A DNA stretch of 64,000 nucleotides from contig NC_064041.1 in NCBI RefSeq assembly GCF_932526225.1, positions 188,001-252,000 of the forward strand, given 5' to 3'. This document shows positions 1 to 23,895 of the stretch, in pieces (the first letter of the stretch is position 1; each line of letters starts with the position of its first letter). The notes under the pieces are model-generated. The model saw nothing but the letters and a program-made list of their open reading frames with translations. It searched no databases and had not been told where the DNA came from. Source of the stretch: Nematostella vectensis. Lineage: Eukaryota; Cnidaria; Anthozoa; Actiniaria; Edwardsiidae. The translations under genes and the position numbers were made by a program.

Positions 1-1866
1 CGTTAAAGGGTATTTTAATGCTTCTTGTGAAGTTTATTTTAATTGCTCAGACTAGAATGTTATTTCTACTGTAAATATGCCGTGTTTTCTCATATATTTA
101 GCCGGTCGTTCAAAAAGATAGAAAACAGGAGGGTGGTATGCGATACGGAGTCCTATGCAGGGCACCAACCTTCACTTCAAACATTTTCGTGATTTCTGAC
201 CGAGTATTCCATAATTGCAATTAGCGTTGAACAACGTTAACTGATAACCATTATACTTTCCATCAGCTTGTCCAGCAGCCTGCCAGCCAGCTTCCACTTG
301 CCTCCCGTCATGTCCTGCGGCCTGCTGCACTGTTTGATGGCAACGGAGTCCACATATGTTTGTACGAGCTTCAATCGACACCGCGGAAATATTTTTTTAT
401 ACGCACGATCATAAATGTTATGGTCAGCGGCGTATCCCAGAAGAAATATTAACAATGGCGGACGTTCAAATACTGAATCTCTTTCGAAATAACAGAAAAT
501 GAAATTGCCTGAATAAATATAAACAACAAAAGTACATTATGTTGTCGTTCATACCCTCCTGATTGATATATAGTTGGCAGGTTAGGAACAAAACTTGCAA
601 TCCCTGTCCAAGCAGGAGTTGATAACATTGGTTCGATCCCTTTGTATAGATTCCGCGGCAACCCCCAAGGCTCAGAAAAAGTACATAATACTAAGACTCC
701 ATATTGTGTAGATTATTAAATTTGCTTCAAAATATGACCTGCACAGAAAAAAAATGCTTGCACTACTATAGAAATCGTGCGTTGAATTTTGCCCACGCCA
801 AGCCCGGCTAAGCAAAGAGCAATTACGCTGAACGAGTTCACCAATATTTCATGGATTAGATATCTATACGTTTAGCTGTTTTAGCTCGTATGTTTTTTAC
901 GTCCCATCACGGGTATAACAATATTTTAGGGGTTAAAATATACGAAAAAGAGCCCAAAAGTTTGGGATAGTAGATGGCAGTCGCGACCCGCACAATTGTA
1001 AAAGAACTTAGCCAGGCTTAACAAAACCCCTAAGCTCAGAAAAAATACTCAATCCTCACACTTATTTTCAGACAAAATATCAAACAGTGATGTCATAAAA
1101 AATGTCGCTTGATGTGGCTAAACTGGGCGTGAGGGTGTTTACAAGACCTGACGGCTCGTAAAGACCAGAGGATCTTGAAATTTTGTTTGTGATGAGCTTG
1201 GCAAAACAAAAGAAAGTGAAACTGCTTATAATCTTAGGAAATTAATTCATGATATCTCAACACCCCCCTCCCCCCCTCCCTAGAGCCAAAATTTCCAAGT
1301 TAGAAGATGAGCCCCCTCTCTAATAAGCCCGTTCCATTCCCCTAAGGAGGCAACTCAATGAAGACGGGCGCTTAATAAAAAGATTAGAGTTTTAACGGTA
1401 GATGGCTTGGTGGAGACAACCACCTACTGATAGAAATTTTAATAAGTCATAAGTCTCCCCCTTCTACCCCAGTGAGGTAGAGTATGGGAGAATGACAGTT
1501 CCACATTAAATTAGTACCTAAGCATCATTGGCTAGGTCCATCTTTGAAGGAAGGCCTATAAAAGCATTAAGTCTCAAAGTATAGGTGTACAGTACAGCAG
1601 TGACCATGGCATTTTATTTGTTTTGATAGGTTTGTGATATAGGTTGTATACTTTTGAAATAAAATTCCTCTGAATTAAAGAAAAATTATATTTCTCTATC
1701 ACAAAAAACAAACTTACACAAAGGTATGCAAATATACCTAAATTCAAAATTTTACTGTTGTCAAGTTTGATTTTCGCCACGCGCCTGCAATACGTTTGTC
1801 GGTCAGCCTAGGAGATTCCTATTCCTTACGGCAGCAGACCAGCACGCTCCATTTGTCAAACGGCGA
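1..1866. other. Intergenic, no supported gene
   Basis: About 1.9 kb of AT-rich sequence. Short open frames exist on the minus strand near 172-661, but two overlapping frames look equally protein-like, no splice-bounded exon can be defined and no family is recognised. Position 1263-1282 is a C-rich run. I see no RNA gene. Confidence 0.5.
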
Positions 1867-3270
1867 GTGCGGGGACGATCAGTACCATGGATTACACATG
1901 AAATAAAGCAGCTTATGCACGAGAGGGACCACCAGCATAAAAAAGCCATAAAAATAAACAGTGAGATCCACTGGAGTACCTACAAAAGGCTACGAAACTC
2001 GGTTAGCGCCAGATCACGAACAGAGAAGAGCACCTACTATTCTGGTAAGCTTACTTTAGATCAAGACCCTAAGGACGTATGGAGGACACTCAAACAGATC
2101 CTGCCACCCAAAAAGTGCAGCTCGGTACCAGCAAGCAGCCTCTCCGCCTTGAAGTTTAATGCGTTTTTCACATCATTTTCAATTGCCGGAATGCAGTATA
2201 TTCTTCCTTGTCTATACCTTTATCACCGGGAGTTGACGAGAATTTCCAACTACAGCAAGTCGGCCCAAGTTTTGTTTGACGAGAACTTTCAAAGCTGAAG
2301 TCAAGTAAAGCTACTGGGCTTGATAACATCCCTGCAAGATTCTCATCAATCAAACCTTCAAGGCTGGAAAAATTTCTTCACAACGGAAAGAAGCGAAAGT
2401 GACCCCGTATTTATAGCCTTAAAAGTCTCAAAAGTCATGTAAAGAGCCGTTCACCTTCAGCTGCACGAATTCCTACGTAAACACAATGTTCTCTCGATCT
2501 TTCAATCGGGCTTTCGTAAAAAGCACTCCACAGAGACCGCAGTTGTAAAGCTTGTTGACCACATACGTGAAAACATGGACAAAAAACGTATGACTGGTGC
2601 AGCGTTCATTGATTTGAAAAAAAAAAGCATTTGATCTTGTAGGTCACCAGCTACTTCTTCGTAAATTACATAACTACGGAATAAGGGAACCTAGTCTCAA
2701 ATGGTTCGAGGGATACCTTACAAACCGCACGCAAAAAGTTCAGTTCGGCAAGGACTTATCCCCAAGCCTTCTGCGTCGAGTTTGGTGTCCCACAGCCTCA
2801 CTCCTAGGCCCCCTACTAATTGTCCTGCACATTAACAATTTTCCGTTGTGCTTTAAAGAAAACATCGATAAGCATAAATGCAGACAACACCGTGATCTAC
2901 AAAGTGGTACAGGCGTTAGCACAATCAACAGACACATACAGGAAGATGTAAACCATTTATGGAGTGGCTGGCAGATAACAAACTCATTCTTAACAAGAGT
3001 AAAACGCAAGGAATGCTTCTTGGAACAAGGCAAAAGTTAGACTCTTCAAGGGCAAAGCATTGAATGAGTGAGGACTTTTAAATACTTAGGCGTAACTCTC
3101 GATGAGTAAATTATGTGGAAAAAGCACACTGACGGTGTTTTTAAAAAAGCAGCTAAGCGTTTGGGACTACTTTCGAGAATACGTTACAGCCTTCAGCGCC
3201 TATAGAACAGAGCGGCCCGTGTAGTTGCACGTGAAGATTCGTTCAAGCAGGCAATGCACTTTGGATCACT
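1867..3270 (+). pseudogene. Non-LTR retrotransposon remnant (CR1/L2-like), reverse transcriptase
   Basis: The first frame (1867-2160) reads as the linker between endonuclease and reverse transcriptase of CR1/L2-like elements, with ERDHQHKKAIK, WSTYKRLRN and DPKDVWRTLKQILP. From about 2455 the reverse transcriptase is legible across frameshifts: FQSGFRKKHSTETAVVKLV, FIDLKKAFDL, LLLRKLHNYGI and a variant of the catalytic box read as ADNTVIY (second catalytic Asp replaced by Asn) near 2880. The C-terminal thumb region follows (FKYLGVTLDE, then NRAARVVARED near 3210). At least four frame changes and internal stops make it dead. The endonuclease and 5' end are missing, as expected of a 5'-truncated copy. 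Clade assignment is by motif memory only. Confidence 0.8.
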
Positions 3271-3280
3271 TCACCTATCT

Positions 3281-3485
3281 GGAACACGTAGGACGAAATC
3301 ATCGTCCTTCGTTATATCGTCCTACGATTTTCGTTATCGTAGTCGATGTTCGTTTAAGATCGTGGACGATTTACGTTACGATTTACGTTTCAAACTGACT
3401 CGGGATTGGGATTTACAGTTTCGATAGCATCTACGTTTACGATTTATCTGATGGCATCAACGTTTACGATTTATCTGGTTAGGGG
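3281..3485. repeat. Degenerate ACGATTTACGTT-rich tract
   Basis: Directly downstream of the retrotransposon remnant, variants of CGTTTACGATTTATCTG and CGATTTACGTT recur irregularly. It is either an old simple-sequence tail of that element or a decayed minisatellite. Confidence 0.5.
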
Positions 3486-3641
3486 GACCGTTATAGGGGA
3501 GATGTTCAGGTTCTGTGGCTTTGTATTGGCCGTTTTCGCCCCATATTGCGGTGAAAGAACAAAATATATGCCGTGATATGCATGGTACTCATCCCAAAAG
3601 ATAATGTTATTCAAGCTGCTGGAATTTCGAAAAAAAATCGA

Positions 3642-3896
3642 TTAAAGCCGCATTGTCACCAGTTTACTTCCGGAGGTCCGACGGAAACCTGAACCGTTAA
3701 AAAAACAAAAGAATCTATTAGAATCAGATATATTTAACAGGCCATCCGCTCTAAATTATCAATCACATCCTCAAAGAAACGTCCAATAGACACACTGCTT
3801 TCAATATTTTGAAATATTTTTCGCGTTTTCCGTTTAAAATCATCGGATATTTTTACGTAATCGACCGGAAGTAAACTGGTGATAATACGGCTTTAA
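3642..3896. mobile_element. MITE with about 32-bp terminal inverted repeats
   Basis: The left end reads AAAGCCGCATTGTCACCAG and the right end is its reverse complement with two mismatches (CTGGTGATAATACGGCTTT). The inverted match continues inward through GTTTACTTCCGG. TTAA abuts both ends, so the duplication could be TTAA (piggyBac-like) or TA (Tc1/mariner- or PIF-like). The 255-bp body has no coding capacity, so it is a non-autonomous DNA element. Confidence 0.7.
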
Positions 3897-3972
3897 GTAA
3901 TAAGGGCGCGATTCGAAAATCATTGCGATTAATTGTAGCTGATAATGTAACAGTATTTTTCTCGATATTTAA

Positions 3973-4052
3973 AAAGGTATCATTCTTACCTCGAAAAGAA
4001 AGCAGCTTCTTTAGTTTTATAAAAGAGGTACGAAGGTAAGAATGATACCTTT
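3973..4052. repeat. Inverted repeat, 21-bp arms
   Basis: AAAGGTATCATTCTTACCTCG at 3973-3993 (20 bases of it conserved) pairs with its reverse complement at 4031-4052, with one inserted base. The loop is 37 bases. It could form a cruciform or RNA hairpin, or be an element end. Confidence 0.6.
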
Positions 4053-4170
4053 ATAAATAAAGATAAAAAGAAGCTAGACCCTGCGCACAGGGTTGACTGG
4101 GATAGCTGAGGGATTGAATGTGCATCTGCAATTTGTTTGGGCCCCTGTTTGTGACGGTTTACAGTCACTT

Positions 4171-4274
4171 CGTCCACAAACCGTGTCGTCCACAACCAAC
4201 TCGTCTACAAATTGAGTCAACTCGTCCACAAGTAGAGTCAGCTCGTCCACAAAAATAGAGTCAACTCGTCCACG
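4171..4274. repeat. Short minisatellite, CTCGTCCACAA units
   Basis: Five units containing CTCGTCCACAA or a one-base variant, spaced by GAGTCAA-type linkers; the later units are about 24-26 bp. The array happens to be open on the minus strand (repeated VDELT), but no gene context supports translation. Confidence 0.65.
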
Positions 4275-6275
4275 CATAGTTTTCACAAAAAAGTAGCCTC
4301 GTAGCATAAGTGTTTCATATAAAAACGTTTAACTGTGAAAAAGACTTTTGTGCCATAAAAACACCGCCTTTGAATATGATAAAAGTATGTGTATAATCTT
4401 GAGTTTCATTGTAAGTATCGCAACACTGATTCGGGCAAGAAAGGTAAGAAGCATCATCTCCTCAAGTTGGGTGGGTGGGGGTGGGGGAGACTCCATGAAA
4501 GTAGACGGGGTGATTTTCTATTTTTCACGGTTTAAAATTCTACCAAGTTTTTTGCCATCTATATACTGTACACTAGTGACGCTATTGGCAGCCCGCTCAA
4601 CTCAATTGAATGTTTATTTCGCATGTGCTTTGAACCTTATTTGTGAATATCCTTCCCGATACATATGTCTTACCCCTTATTGCGTCTATTTATGTTTGAA
4701 ACACTTATTTTATACCCCTGCGTCAATTTTTTCGTGCTAACGCAGTCGCCCTAAATCCTATAGAACACTCGCGTCCATTATCTAACCCTTACTTATATGA
4801 TCAAAATATTTTTGTTAAATTTAATTCGATGTAAATTGTGCAATTTGGCCTTTACCCTGCAGTGAAATAATTTTTTAATAAACTATTTATCTATCAAACT
4901 TATAGTCCCATAAATTGTATAACAGCTCTTGTAGTTGTACTTTATAGATACGAACAAAAAGTGACATGTGGGGCTCCGCATTAGGCAGTGTAGGTAATAG
5001 TTTTTTTTTTTTTGTAAAAACAAAACTCATTAATAAGCTCCAGCGATACCAAAACAATACATTAATGGCCGTTAATAGATAATCCCACGGTTTCTATATT
5101 TGGAAGAAATCCATTATACCTTTCGGTCGTAGAACTGCCTTTCGCAGTTCGTCATCTGCACTGACAATGTTTTTTTAATTATTATTGTTTTTTTTTTCAC
5201 CTATATTGAGCCAAAATATTAGTACAACAAAAATAATACAAAAACAAAGACGGATAATTTGCAAACGGTATAAGTTAACTCAAAATGGGAGGTAACGAGA
5301 CACATGCAGGGGATTACACATTGTATTCTGTGACGTGCACATGTGGGTACAAAAGTCCATGTACGATTATATTTTGGCACATCCATAGCTGTCTTCTGAC
5401 CTAACGTAGCAATGCCTGCCGAAATATCGTACTTATATAAAAGGCCACTCTGCATTGTGATGTCGTTTTCTTATGAAGCTCGGCATTATCGGCAGCCTTA
5501 AATGACGTCATGATGGCAGCAGCCTACGAGCATGTCACACCACTTCCGTATCAGTAGTCACGTGGCCACGTTCTTGTTCATGCAACGTGTCCTTCCATGA
5601 CCCTTGTACCAGATTTTGATACATGGCCGCCTGACGGGCAGGATTGTTGCCTTTGCAACAGGGGATAAATGCATGCTACAGCAATTTGCAGGGCATGCTG
5701 GGTGACACGGAGGCGGAGCTTGACATGTTGTTGAACAAACTGATGTAAATAAAATATATTGCTTTGAGAGGGTTTGAACGTTTTCACATGGCAGTATAGA
5801 AAATAAATAGGATGGTTATAGATAGACCGACATACCAACTGGCGGAGAGGGACTGGGCGCCATAGCCGGGTGATAGTGGTAGTGGTAATGTACACTCGCA
5901 TTCCCTGTTATTATAAAGCAAAAAATACACATAATAAATAAAGACACCCAAAAACAGCAGATGCAACAAATCCTCTATGCGTGATGAAATTGGGAACGTT
6001 TCATGATAAATAAATATTGAATTTTGAAAATTAATATTGAATATTACATAGGAACGTTTTGCATGAAAAACGGCAACCGAAAACGTAGGTTTTTGTGTCT
6101 GCTTCCATAACGCTTGCAAGTTTTTTTCTTTAATCTCGTGCGAGGGAACAAGTACGTCTCTTGTTCTTTGGATGGTGCCAAACAATAAACTTCAATTTGC
6201 CATCTGTCGTCTAGACATGCGTGGTACCTTTTGCTCCACTTGGCGCTGGAAGGATAAACAATATATTATATCTTT

Positions 6276-6450
6276 AGTCAGAATCATGACCCAACTGAAG
6301 TAAATATAATATATTATATCTTTTTATATACTAAAACAATTATGCCATTTCCATTTCGGGGAATAATGGCTTTAAAAATATCTACCTTAATTGAAATGGT
6401 ATAATTGTTAATTATATCTTAAGTCAGAATCATGACCCAACTGAAGTAAA
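6276..6450. repeat. 29-bp direct repeat flanking a hairpin
   Basis: AGTCAGAATCATGACCCAAC plus nine further bases occurs at 6276-6304 and again at 6422-6450 (period 146). Between the copies AACAATTATGCCATTT (6335-6350) pairs with AAATGGTATAATTGTT (6394-6409), one mismatch. The layout resembles a small insertion with its target duplicated, but 29 bp is too long for a usual transposon duplication. Confidence 0.6.
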
Positions 6451-7487
6451 TTAAAGTCAGATGTCATATTTTAAATGCCCTCTAATGCAAAAACAATCAC
6501 AGCCCCGATCATAAATCAACTTATTTATAACCATAAAAAGTAGTTACCCATCTTAAAATATTTTTATATCCGTGTTCGTAACAGGCGTTCGTGTATTTTA
6601 AATTTTATTTGAAAATCGTGCCGAGCCATTTAAAAGCCAAGCTGGCCCCCTTTTTCCCCTGAGCCATTAACCCATCCAACTACATAACTTGTCAACTTTT
6701 TTAAGGAATAAATAGATTGATAACTAACTTTTTTGCCTTATTTTAAGAACATCTGTCTAACTTCTCCTGCTTCAAAAAGACTAAACCACAAATAATTAAT
6801 CACACTTCATTGATGTTCTTTTTATTTCTGAAATATATGCTGGAATGATGGCAGAAATTTTTTATGGAGCTGAAGCGTGCATCAAATTTGGCGAGCTACT
6901 CGAGATGCTAACAGAATAACGTGTTTTAGAATTCTGCTTTTAATTTCGCCAACCCTTTTTCTTTATAAATTCCCCCTTCCATACCTAAATACTTAATCAA
7001 TAAAAGAATCTAGTTGTACCAACGTTTTTTGTATTAACGTGGTTTTGCTGCTGTTGGATGAATGTCATTTTTTTCTTCTTATTTGAGCAAATGGTGAGCA
7101 TGGTAAGAGTATTTTAAATCGACACAGTCCTTAATGAATAAACAACAAATTGGATTATACATATAGATGAAATCCCAGTTTCAAACAACTTTTGATGAAT
7201 AAAACTCAATTATTTCATGGGTGCGGTTAGAACCTCACCTTTTAATGAATTTAACTAGAAACCCAACTATCTTCAAAATTCCCGCTTTTGCACCCTCCAT
7301 TTGACCGAGTCCCCTCTCACTAATTACCATGAGTAAACATTTTGGCTGTGGGAACACAGCTTTTAAGGGAAAAGAAGCCTCCACAAATTTCCCTTTCCAA
7401 GGAGCTCAAATCACGGGGCTAAGCGACGGAGAAGGCTATGGATTTCAAGATTGGTTTTCCATTCTGCATTTTTCTTACAAGTGAAAC

Positions 7488-7672
7488 CCAAGATGGCGGT
7501 CGAGCATGCTATCAAGCTAAAATGAACTCCAAATCCTATATTTGATCGTTGTTGAGTCTGCCAGGCAATATTGTTATATGCAAATATCGCACGACGTTGT
7601 CCATCCTTCGGAACATCAGACGGTCTTACATTCTGTTTGTTTTTCCAAGACGGCGGTCGAGCGCGCTATCAA
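7488..7672. repeat. 28-bp direct repeat pair, period 157
   Basis: CCAAGATGGCGGTCGAGC at 7488 is repeated as CCAAGACGGCGGTCGAGC at 7645. Both continue to CTATCAA. Probably a decayed tandem duplication. Confidence 0.5.
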
Positions 7673-7974
7673 AAAAGTTTAAATCACCTGGCGGTTTAGA
7701 ATTAAACTAGGGGGTACCCGTGAAATATTCACGTTTATTATTCATAAAAGACATTAAAGCCACTATCTGATCTGAAAAAAAAACGGTTACATTATAATCA
7801 TATAAATTCGATTTGAAAAGGATCTTTTTATCATATTGGAAATAAACCAATAGAACATGATTGCTACCGATATTTATTACAAATCAAATGCAGCGAACGT
7901 CTACATACAACTTGATCGATCTCAAAAATTTTATATGGTACGCTAAAAAACTTCTCCCAAAATAGTTCCTTCAC

Positions 7975-8106
7975 TTTTCTCTGCCTTATTGGGAACCCTG
8001 TGTTCATAGTGTTTGGCGGGAAATTCATGGGAGTTCGGAGTCCAGAAGTTTTTTTCCAGCACGTCTGTATGGGCATTGAAAAGCACGAATCCTTCATCGG
8101 CCCGGT
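7975..8106 (-). CDS. Possible tenth exon of the PA14/AbfB gene
   Basis: A 132-bp minus-strand segment bounded by AAG and GTGAAG. It is open in phase 1 to phase 1, which exactly accepts the phase 1 end of exon 9. It reads with good codon use (GFVLFNAHTDVL, NFWTPNSHEFPAKHY). The upstream polypyrimidine tract is poor and the peptide is not recognised, so membership rests on phase and position only. Confidence 0.35.
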
Positions 8107-9630
8107 CTTGATTTTTGGTGGTGAGTTTCATTCAATTTTCTGTGAAATGTGATACGAAGGTATGTGGCTTTATGTAAGTTATAATTACTTATGATCGGCT
8201 AAGGTTGAGATTTGTTTTGTCATATTAAGAAGAAACCATGGACCGACAGGATATAAGAACTGAATCTAACAACAAATGAAGTTGAAAGTGGTTTAGAATC
8301 AGTTTTTATTCTATAGTTTAATTTAATATAAGTATTTAACCGATATTATTGTGGCAGTTTTAAACCCTCTTTGAAATGATTGTTTACAAAATTCGTGCGC
8401 TTGGTGTCGTGCAAGACGCAAACAAAAGTCTTCAAAAGGTGATATCCTGTCAACATTGTGCTCTATTTTTTTTTTTCGCCTGAACATTAACTGTGATTCG
8501 TTTGAAAACCACGAAGTTCTGGATGTCAGTGCTTTTGGCTGTAAGTGCTTTCTCTCGCTAAGTATTATCGTTGAATTGGAGCTTCATTCCCGGTACCCCA
8601 TATTAGCTAGGGATTGTGATTCGTGTGGTTCTTGAGTTTTCTAGTTCCTCCTTTTCTCCGTGAGAGATGGCAAACACTTTTTCCTTGGTCTAACGCCATC
8701 ATTTTGATTCTTACTGTATTTTATGTCTCTGAAATATCATTTAAGATTGAATTGAAAGCCAGTCCCTGCAAGCGACAAGAGAATGACTAGAATGACTAAG
8801 GAGCGAAAGTACTCTTCTTGTGACGTTACAATTCGCATACGCTCTGGGAGTAGACGATTCACCACTACGTACCTAAACTTTTATTCTAGAGAAAAGACAT
8901 TTCAATATTTTTCGATTTGTTTTCGCAAACTGGAATAGAGATGCTGATGTTTCTTATTTCGATAGTTATTCGAGCTGGGATCCAATCTTCAATCCGACTA
9001 CAAGTAATAATAAGTAAAAACCTTCCGAAAGCAGATAGTCGATAGCAGAGTAGTCCCTGTATTTAAGTTTTGAACTTAAGTCCTAAATTCATTTTATGAC
9101 AATATGTGCGATAAGTTTCCTTAATCAAATTATTTCGGCACAGTATCATTTTCTTGAAATGACAAATAAATCCAAAAATTTGAATAGACAGATAGATATA
9201 TCTTTTTTATTGTTTGTCATAAAAGCCGTGTTCGATCTATTAACTATTAAATCACTTGCACATGCTTGTGAGACGCTTATCATTGCTATGCAAAAATTAT
9301 GTTCACACGTAGGCTTGGATAAGCGCGAGAATATCCGTATTTTAGATGATTTCAAAAATATTTTGTGCTCTCCGTGATTTGGTGAAAGCGTCGGCCGTTC
9401 TGGCAAACTGGCTTTAACAAATTAAGGCTCAGATCAAAAGCGCCTTTTTCGACTGACTGTATGGCATTTTCGATACTGATTTTTTTATGCTGTATTAAAA
9501 AAGCACTTCAAATTTAACACATACCTTTATATTTGCTAGTACTACATTAGCTTGGCTTAACTCAGTCGTTTTAATGTCAAAAGCAGATGGGAAATATGGG
9601 AAATTGTAATAATATGCTCTAAACCCTTAC

Positions 9631-20991
<11,361 letters not shown>

Positions 20992-21445
20992 GTTTTATCT
21001 TTCATTAAATGATCCGCGATACATGAAACATCTCAAGAGGTCACAAGCACAGACAAAAAGATGTCATGATACATGAGTGACATTCATGCTAATTAATATT
21101 TCAGGAAATTAAATCGATCAACTGATAGTTCAATTCATGTCCGGAATATTGCCGGAAATTATTTACAATAGCGGATCCATAGTTATAGGAAATGGTAAAC
21201 GTTAGTTAAGAGGGTCATGTGATGGTGCCGTCGTGTCAGTCCGTTCTGTGATAGGCCATTGGTAAATTAAATGGCAAAAATGTGAAACGCGCCAGCGGGG
21301 AAAGAAGTTTGTTGTAAAACTGTACTAGTTCGCAAGGTGCCCATAACCAAGTATGGCGCGACGCACCATATAAAGATGATTGACAAGCTCGCGCAATCTA
21401 AAGATAGCTGTTTTTTTTCAGTCAATCTGTGGTTTCAGGTGGAAC

Positions 21446-21763
21446 GACATGACGGAAAAACATGACGTGACGCTTAAAATAAGCCCATTTCACATCGAAT
21501 AAGGCGGAGAACTTCTCAGAGTACTTAGTAACTTAAAGCAAACAAAATATCAATTTGAGCTTTTCGTCCCTGAGCTGATACACAGGGCAATGATGATCAA
21601 GGAAAATTATCTTAAAAAGCCAAAATCTGGTTATGTGCACTTTGGCCTCACGTTATTTGTTTCTTTAAAATCATTTCGAAATACAAGGAACCTACAGCCA
21701 CTGAATAAATCGTGTCTTCTCTCTATCTGGAATTGCGCGTTTTCCAGGTTTTTCCGTCATGTC
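21446..21763. mobile_element. MITE with 15-bp inverted ends and 9-bp target duplication
   Basis: GACATGACGGAAAAA at 21446 is mirrored by TTTTTCCGTCATGTC ending at 21763. AGGTGGAAC flanks both ends as a direct repeat (21437-21445 and 21764-21772). A 9-bp duplication fits Mutator-like elements. The 318-bp body lacks coding capacity. It lies 450 bp upstream of the PA14/AbfB start codon. Confidence 0.8.
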
Positions 21764-21891
21764 AGGTGGAACTAATTGCAATAGAATTTCTTTCAACGGA
21801 TTTTGTGGTACAACCTAGTTAACATACTAAAAGTCCCCCAAAAATCCCAATAATGGAACAACTTGAACATGTGATTTTTTCATCTCAGAGC

Positions 21892-22200
21892 AAAACCACA
21901 GGGTACCCTCGTCGCTAAAAGGGAAAAATAATAAAATACACGTCACAATTAGTACATTTAAAAGACCATTGGTGAAAGCTGGTTAAAGACCCAGTTTTGA
22001 TATCGAAACAAAGCAAATTGCCCCTGTTTTATATCTTTTTCAATTTTTTTTATAATTCCAAAAAACACAGGGTACCCGCGTCGAGAACAATAAATAAATT
22101 TAAAAATACAAGTCTGAATCAGAAAATTTCAAAGGTCATTGGTCAAAAATTATTAAAGACACATTTTAAGTATCAAAATAAAGCAAGTTGTTCATGTTTT
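21892..22200. repeat. Diverged tandem duplication, about 170-bp unit
   Basis: CACAGGGTACCCTCGTCG near 21898 recurs as CACAGGGTACCCGCGTCG near 22066, followed in both copies by AAAATA-rich text, a (T)CATTGGT core (ACCATTGGTGAAAG / GTCATTGGTCAAAA), ATTAAAGAC and CAAA(A)TAAAGCAA. Two copies, roughly 75% alike by eye. Confidence 0.65.
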
Positions 22201-23229
22201 TTTTATTTAAAATATTTTCTACACAAATGTAATTCTGCATTCTTCGCATCACTGATAGACAAGTTATATGTAACATCACTTAAGTATCTAGGCTGTTCGA
22301 TACATGTAATACAGCAGTAATCAGGAAAACTTTTCTTTAATTTTAATTTTTAATTTATCTTAAATTTTTATGGCAAGCATCAATCATCCTATAGCTAATT
22401 AACAAATTGTTTAAGACATTGTTTTTTGTTTTGATCCAAATTGAAATACAAAAGGTCTTAAAATTCATTTTGAACAAACTCATGTACACGACATTTTTTT
22501 CTGCCGATGTATTGTATTGTGTTTAATTTGTACATCGCCTACCGTTGTTCTCTTTCTTCTGATGCTAATTTATGTCCGATACCAAATCCAAATCTGCAAT
22601 TATTGGTCAGCGCCAGACCGCATCACTGTAAGATCAGGGTCAGCCATGTTGGAATAGGAATAAAGGTTCAGTCACCTCATTAGGGAGCTTAAGGATTGAC
22701 GACGAATATCACGACGATGACGACGTTTCACCATCGAGGCCGACAGGGTCAAGGGCAAACAAACTCATAACATAGCGTTCAGAGACGCCCCAAATTTGCT
22801 TCTTTTAAGTCATGATGTTGGGATAATTGACGATGACGATTGAAGATTTTCTAGTTCTTTAGACTTATTTTACTCAACAAATCCTGACTTTCCTTCCAAT
22901 CTTTTGATCTGGAAGACCTCGATGAATCGAAGTGTGCAACTTCAAGGGACTTCCGTATTCTAGTAAAAAAATACTGTATGAAAAGGAAGTGTGGGAAATT
23001 CATAGAGTGCAATTATTAAGCAAGGTGTGCAACTTTTTTTCATGATATATAATACTGAAAATTACTCCTGTACCCAAACAAAGGTCACACCCCTTATTCT
23101 GGGATAATCATTATTGACTAGATAATGATAGTTGATTGTCAACGGACATGTGATCTGCTTATAACCTCGAGCAAGAGTTTTCTGACCTCAGTCATTATCT
23201 CTTTGCCCTAAGGCGCTAGAGTTTTTATT
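22201..23229. other. Intergenic, no supported gene
   Basis: About 1 kb without a recognisable coding region or repeat. A short GACGACGAATATCACGACGA stretch near 22697 resembles a decayed GACGA-type simple repeat. Confidence 0.45.
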
Positions 23230-23279
23230 GAATTTCAGAAGCAGGCTGGTCCTTCAAAACCAAGTTTATTCAAGCTTGT
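23230..23279 (+). repeat. 50-bp dispersed repeat, copy 1
   Basis: GAATTTCAGAAGCAGGCTGG and the following 30 bases are identical to 25939-25988, 2.7 kb away in the same orientation. The surrounding sequence differs. Confidence 0.85.
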
Positions 23280-23429
23280 CCCCTTTTCTGCCTCTCTGTG
23301 TGTCAAGGAAAAAACAATTCCTAGGTATATTTACGACCAAGTCTAGGAAGATAACCACAGAAGCCTCCTCCCCCCATTTAATTCACATTCAATCAGAATG
23401 TCTTATCAGTTGATATCTGATAAACATAT

Positions 23430-23816
23430 TGTAGCGGACGCCCGCGCGCGCCCGCGGGTTTATTGATTAGATTATCGATTGGGAGGGAGAGACGGGTTGT
23501 GGCGTGTGTGGAGGAGCCACAAGAGTTGTTTTTGTTAATCAGCGAGTTGTTCGTAGGATATTGAGGACAAATGAATTCGTAAGTACCGTGTATTGATTTA
23601 TTTGTAAATTTAGATGCTGTTTGTTTATTGTTTGTAGTTAAGCGATGTATTTTGTGTTTAGGAACCGCTTCGCTTCGCTTTCGCTGCACGTATCTCGACT
23701 CAGTGAAATGTTGAATGATTGATATTTGTGAAGAAAATAAGCGTTAATCAAGTGAATGCGCGTTTGAACTTGTCCTAATAGTGCCGACGTGGTGTCATTT
23801 GGGAATGACAGCCACA
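23430..23816 (+). mobile_element. Possible LTR upstream of the gag-like relic
   Basis: The segment begins TGTAGCGGACGCCCGCGCGC and ends CAGCCACA, giving TG...CA ends, and precedes a gag-like frame on the same strand. No second copy of this LTR is visible in the window, so the call rests on position and end bases. Confidence 0.35.
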
Positions 23817-23895
23817 TTCAGTTCGAATTCTTGCTGTTTGTGAAGATTTATTGAGAAAGCTGTTTTGCACGAGGTGACCTTGAGTAACCTTCAAG

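Larger units (their letters stand above)
4300..7974. other. Intergenic, no supported gene
   Basis: About 3.7 kb of AT-rich sequence without a recognisable gene. The open frame at 4348-4740 (+) and minus frames near 5580-6185 show no domain and no convincing splice context. Small repeats inside are listed separately. Confidence 0.45.

Noticed and set aside
172-455. Two overlapping minus-strand frames at the window start
   Set aside because: Neither has a known motif or splice signals, and both readings are equally plausible, which suggests chance.
4171-4274. CRISPR-like spacing in the GTCCACAA repeats
   Set aside because: Units are imperfect and linkers are not unique spacers; the sequence is eukaryotic, so it is a minisatellite.
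5578-6185. Minus-strand frames of 107 and 133 codons
   Set aside because: They overlap in different frames and lack motifs; a short stretch on another frame looks protein-like but could not be extended.
9096-9406. Overlapping frames on both strands near 9.1-9.4 kb
   Set aside because: AT-rich text, no phase-compatible splice sites with exon 9, no domain.
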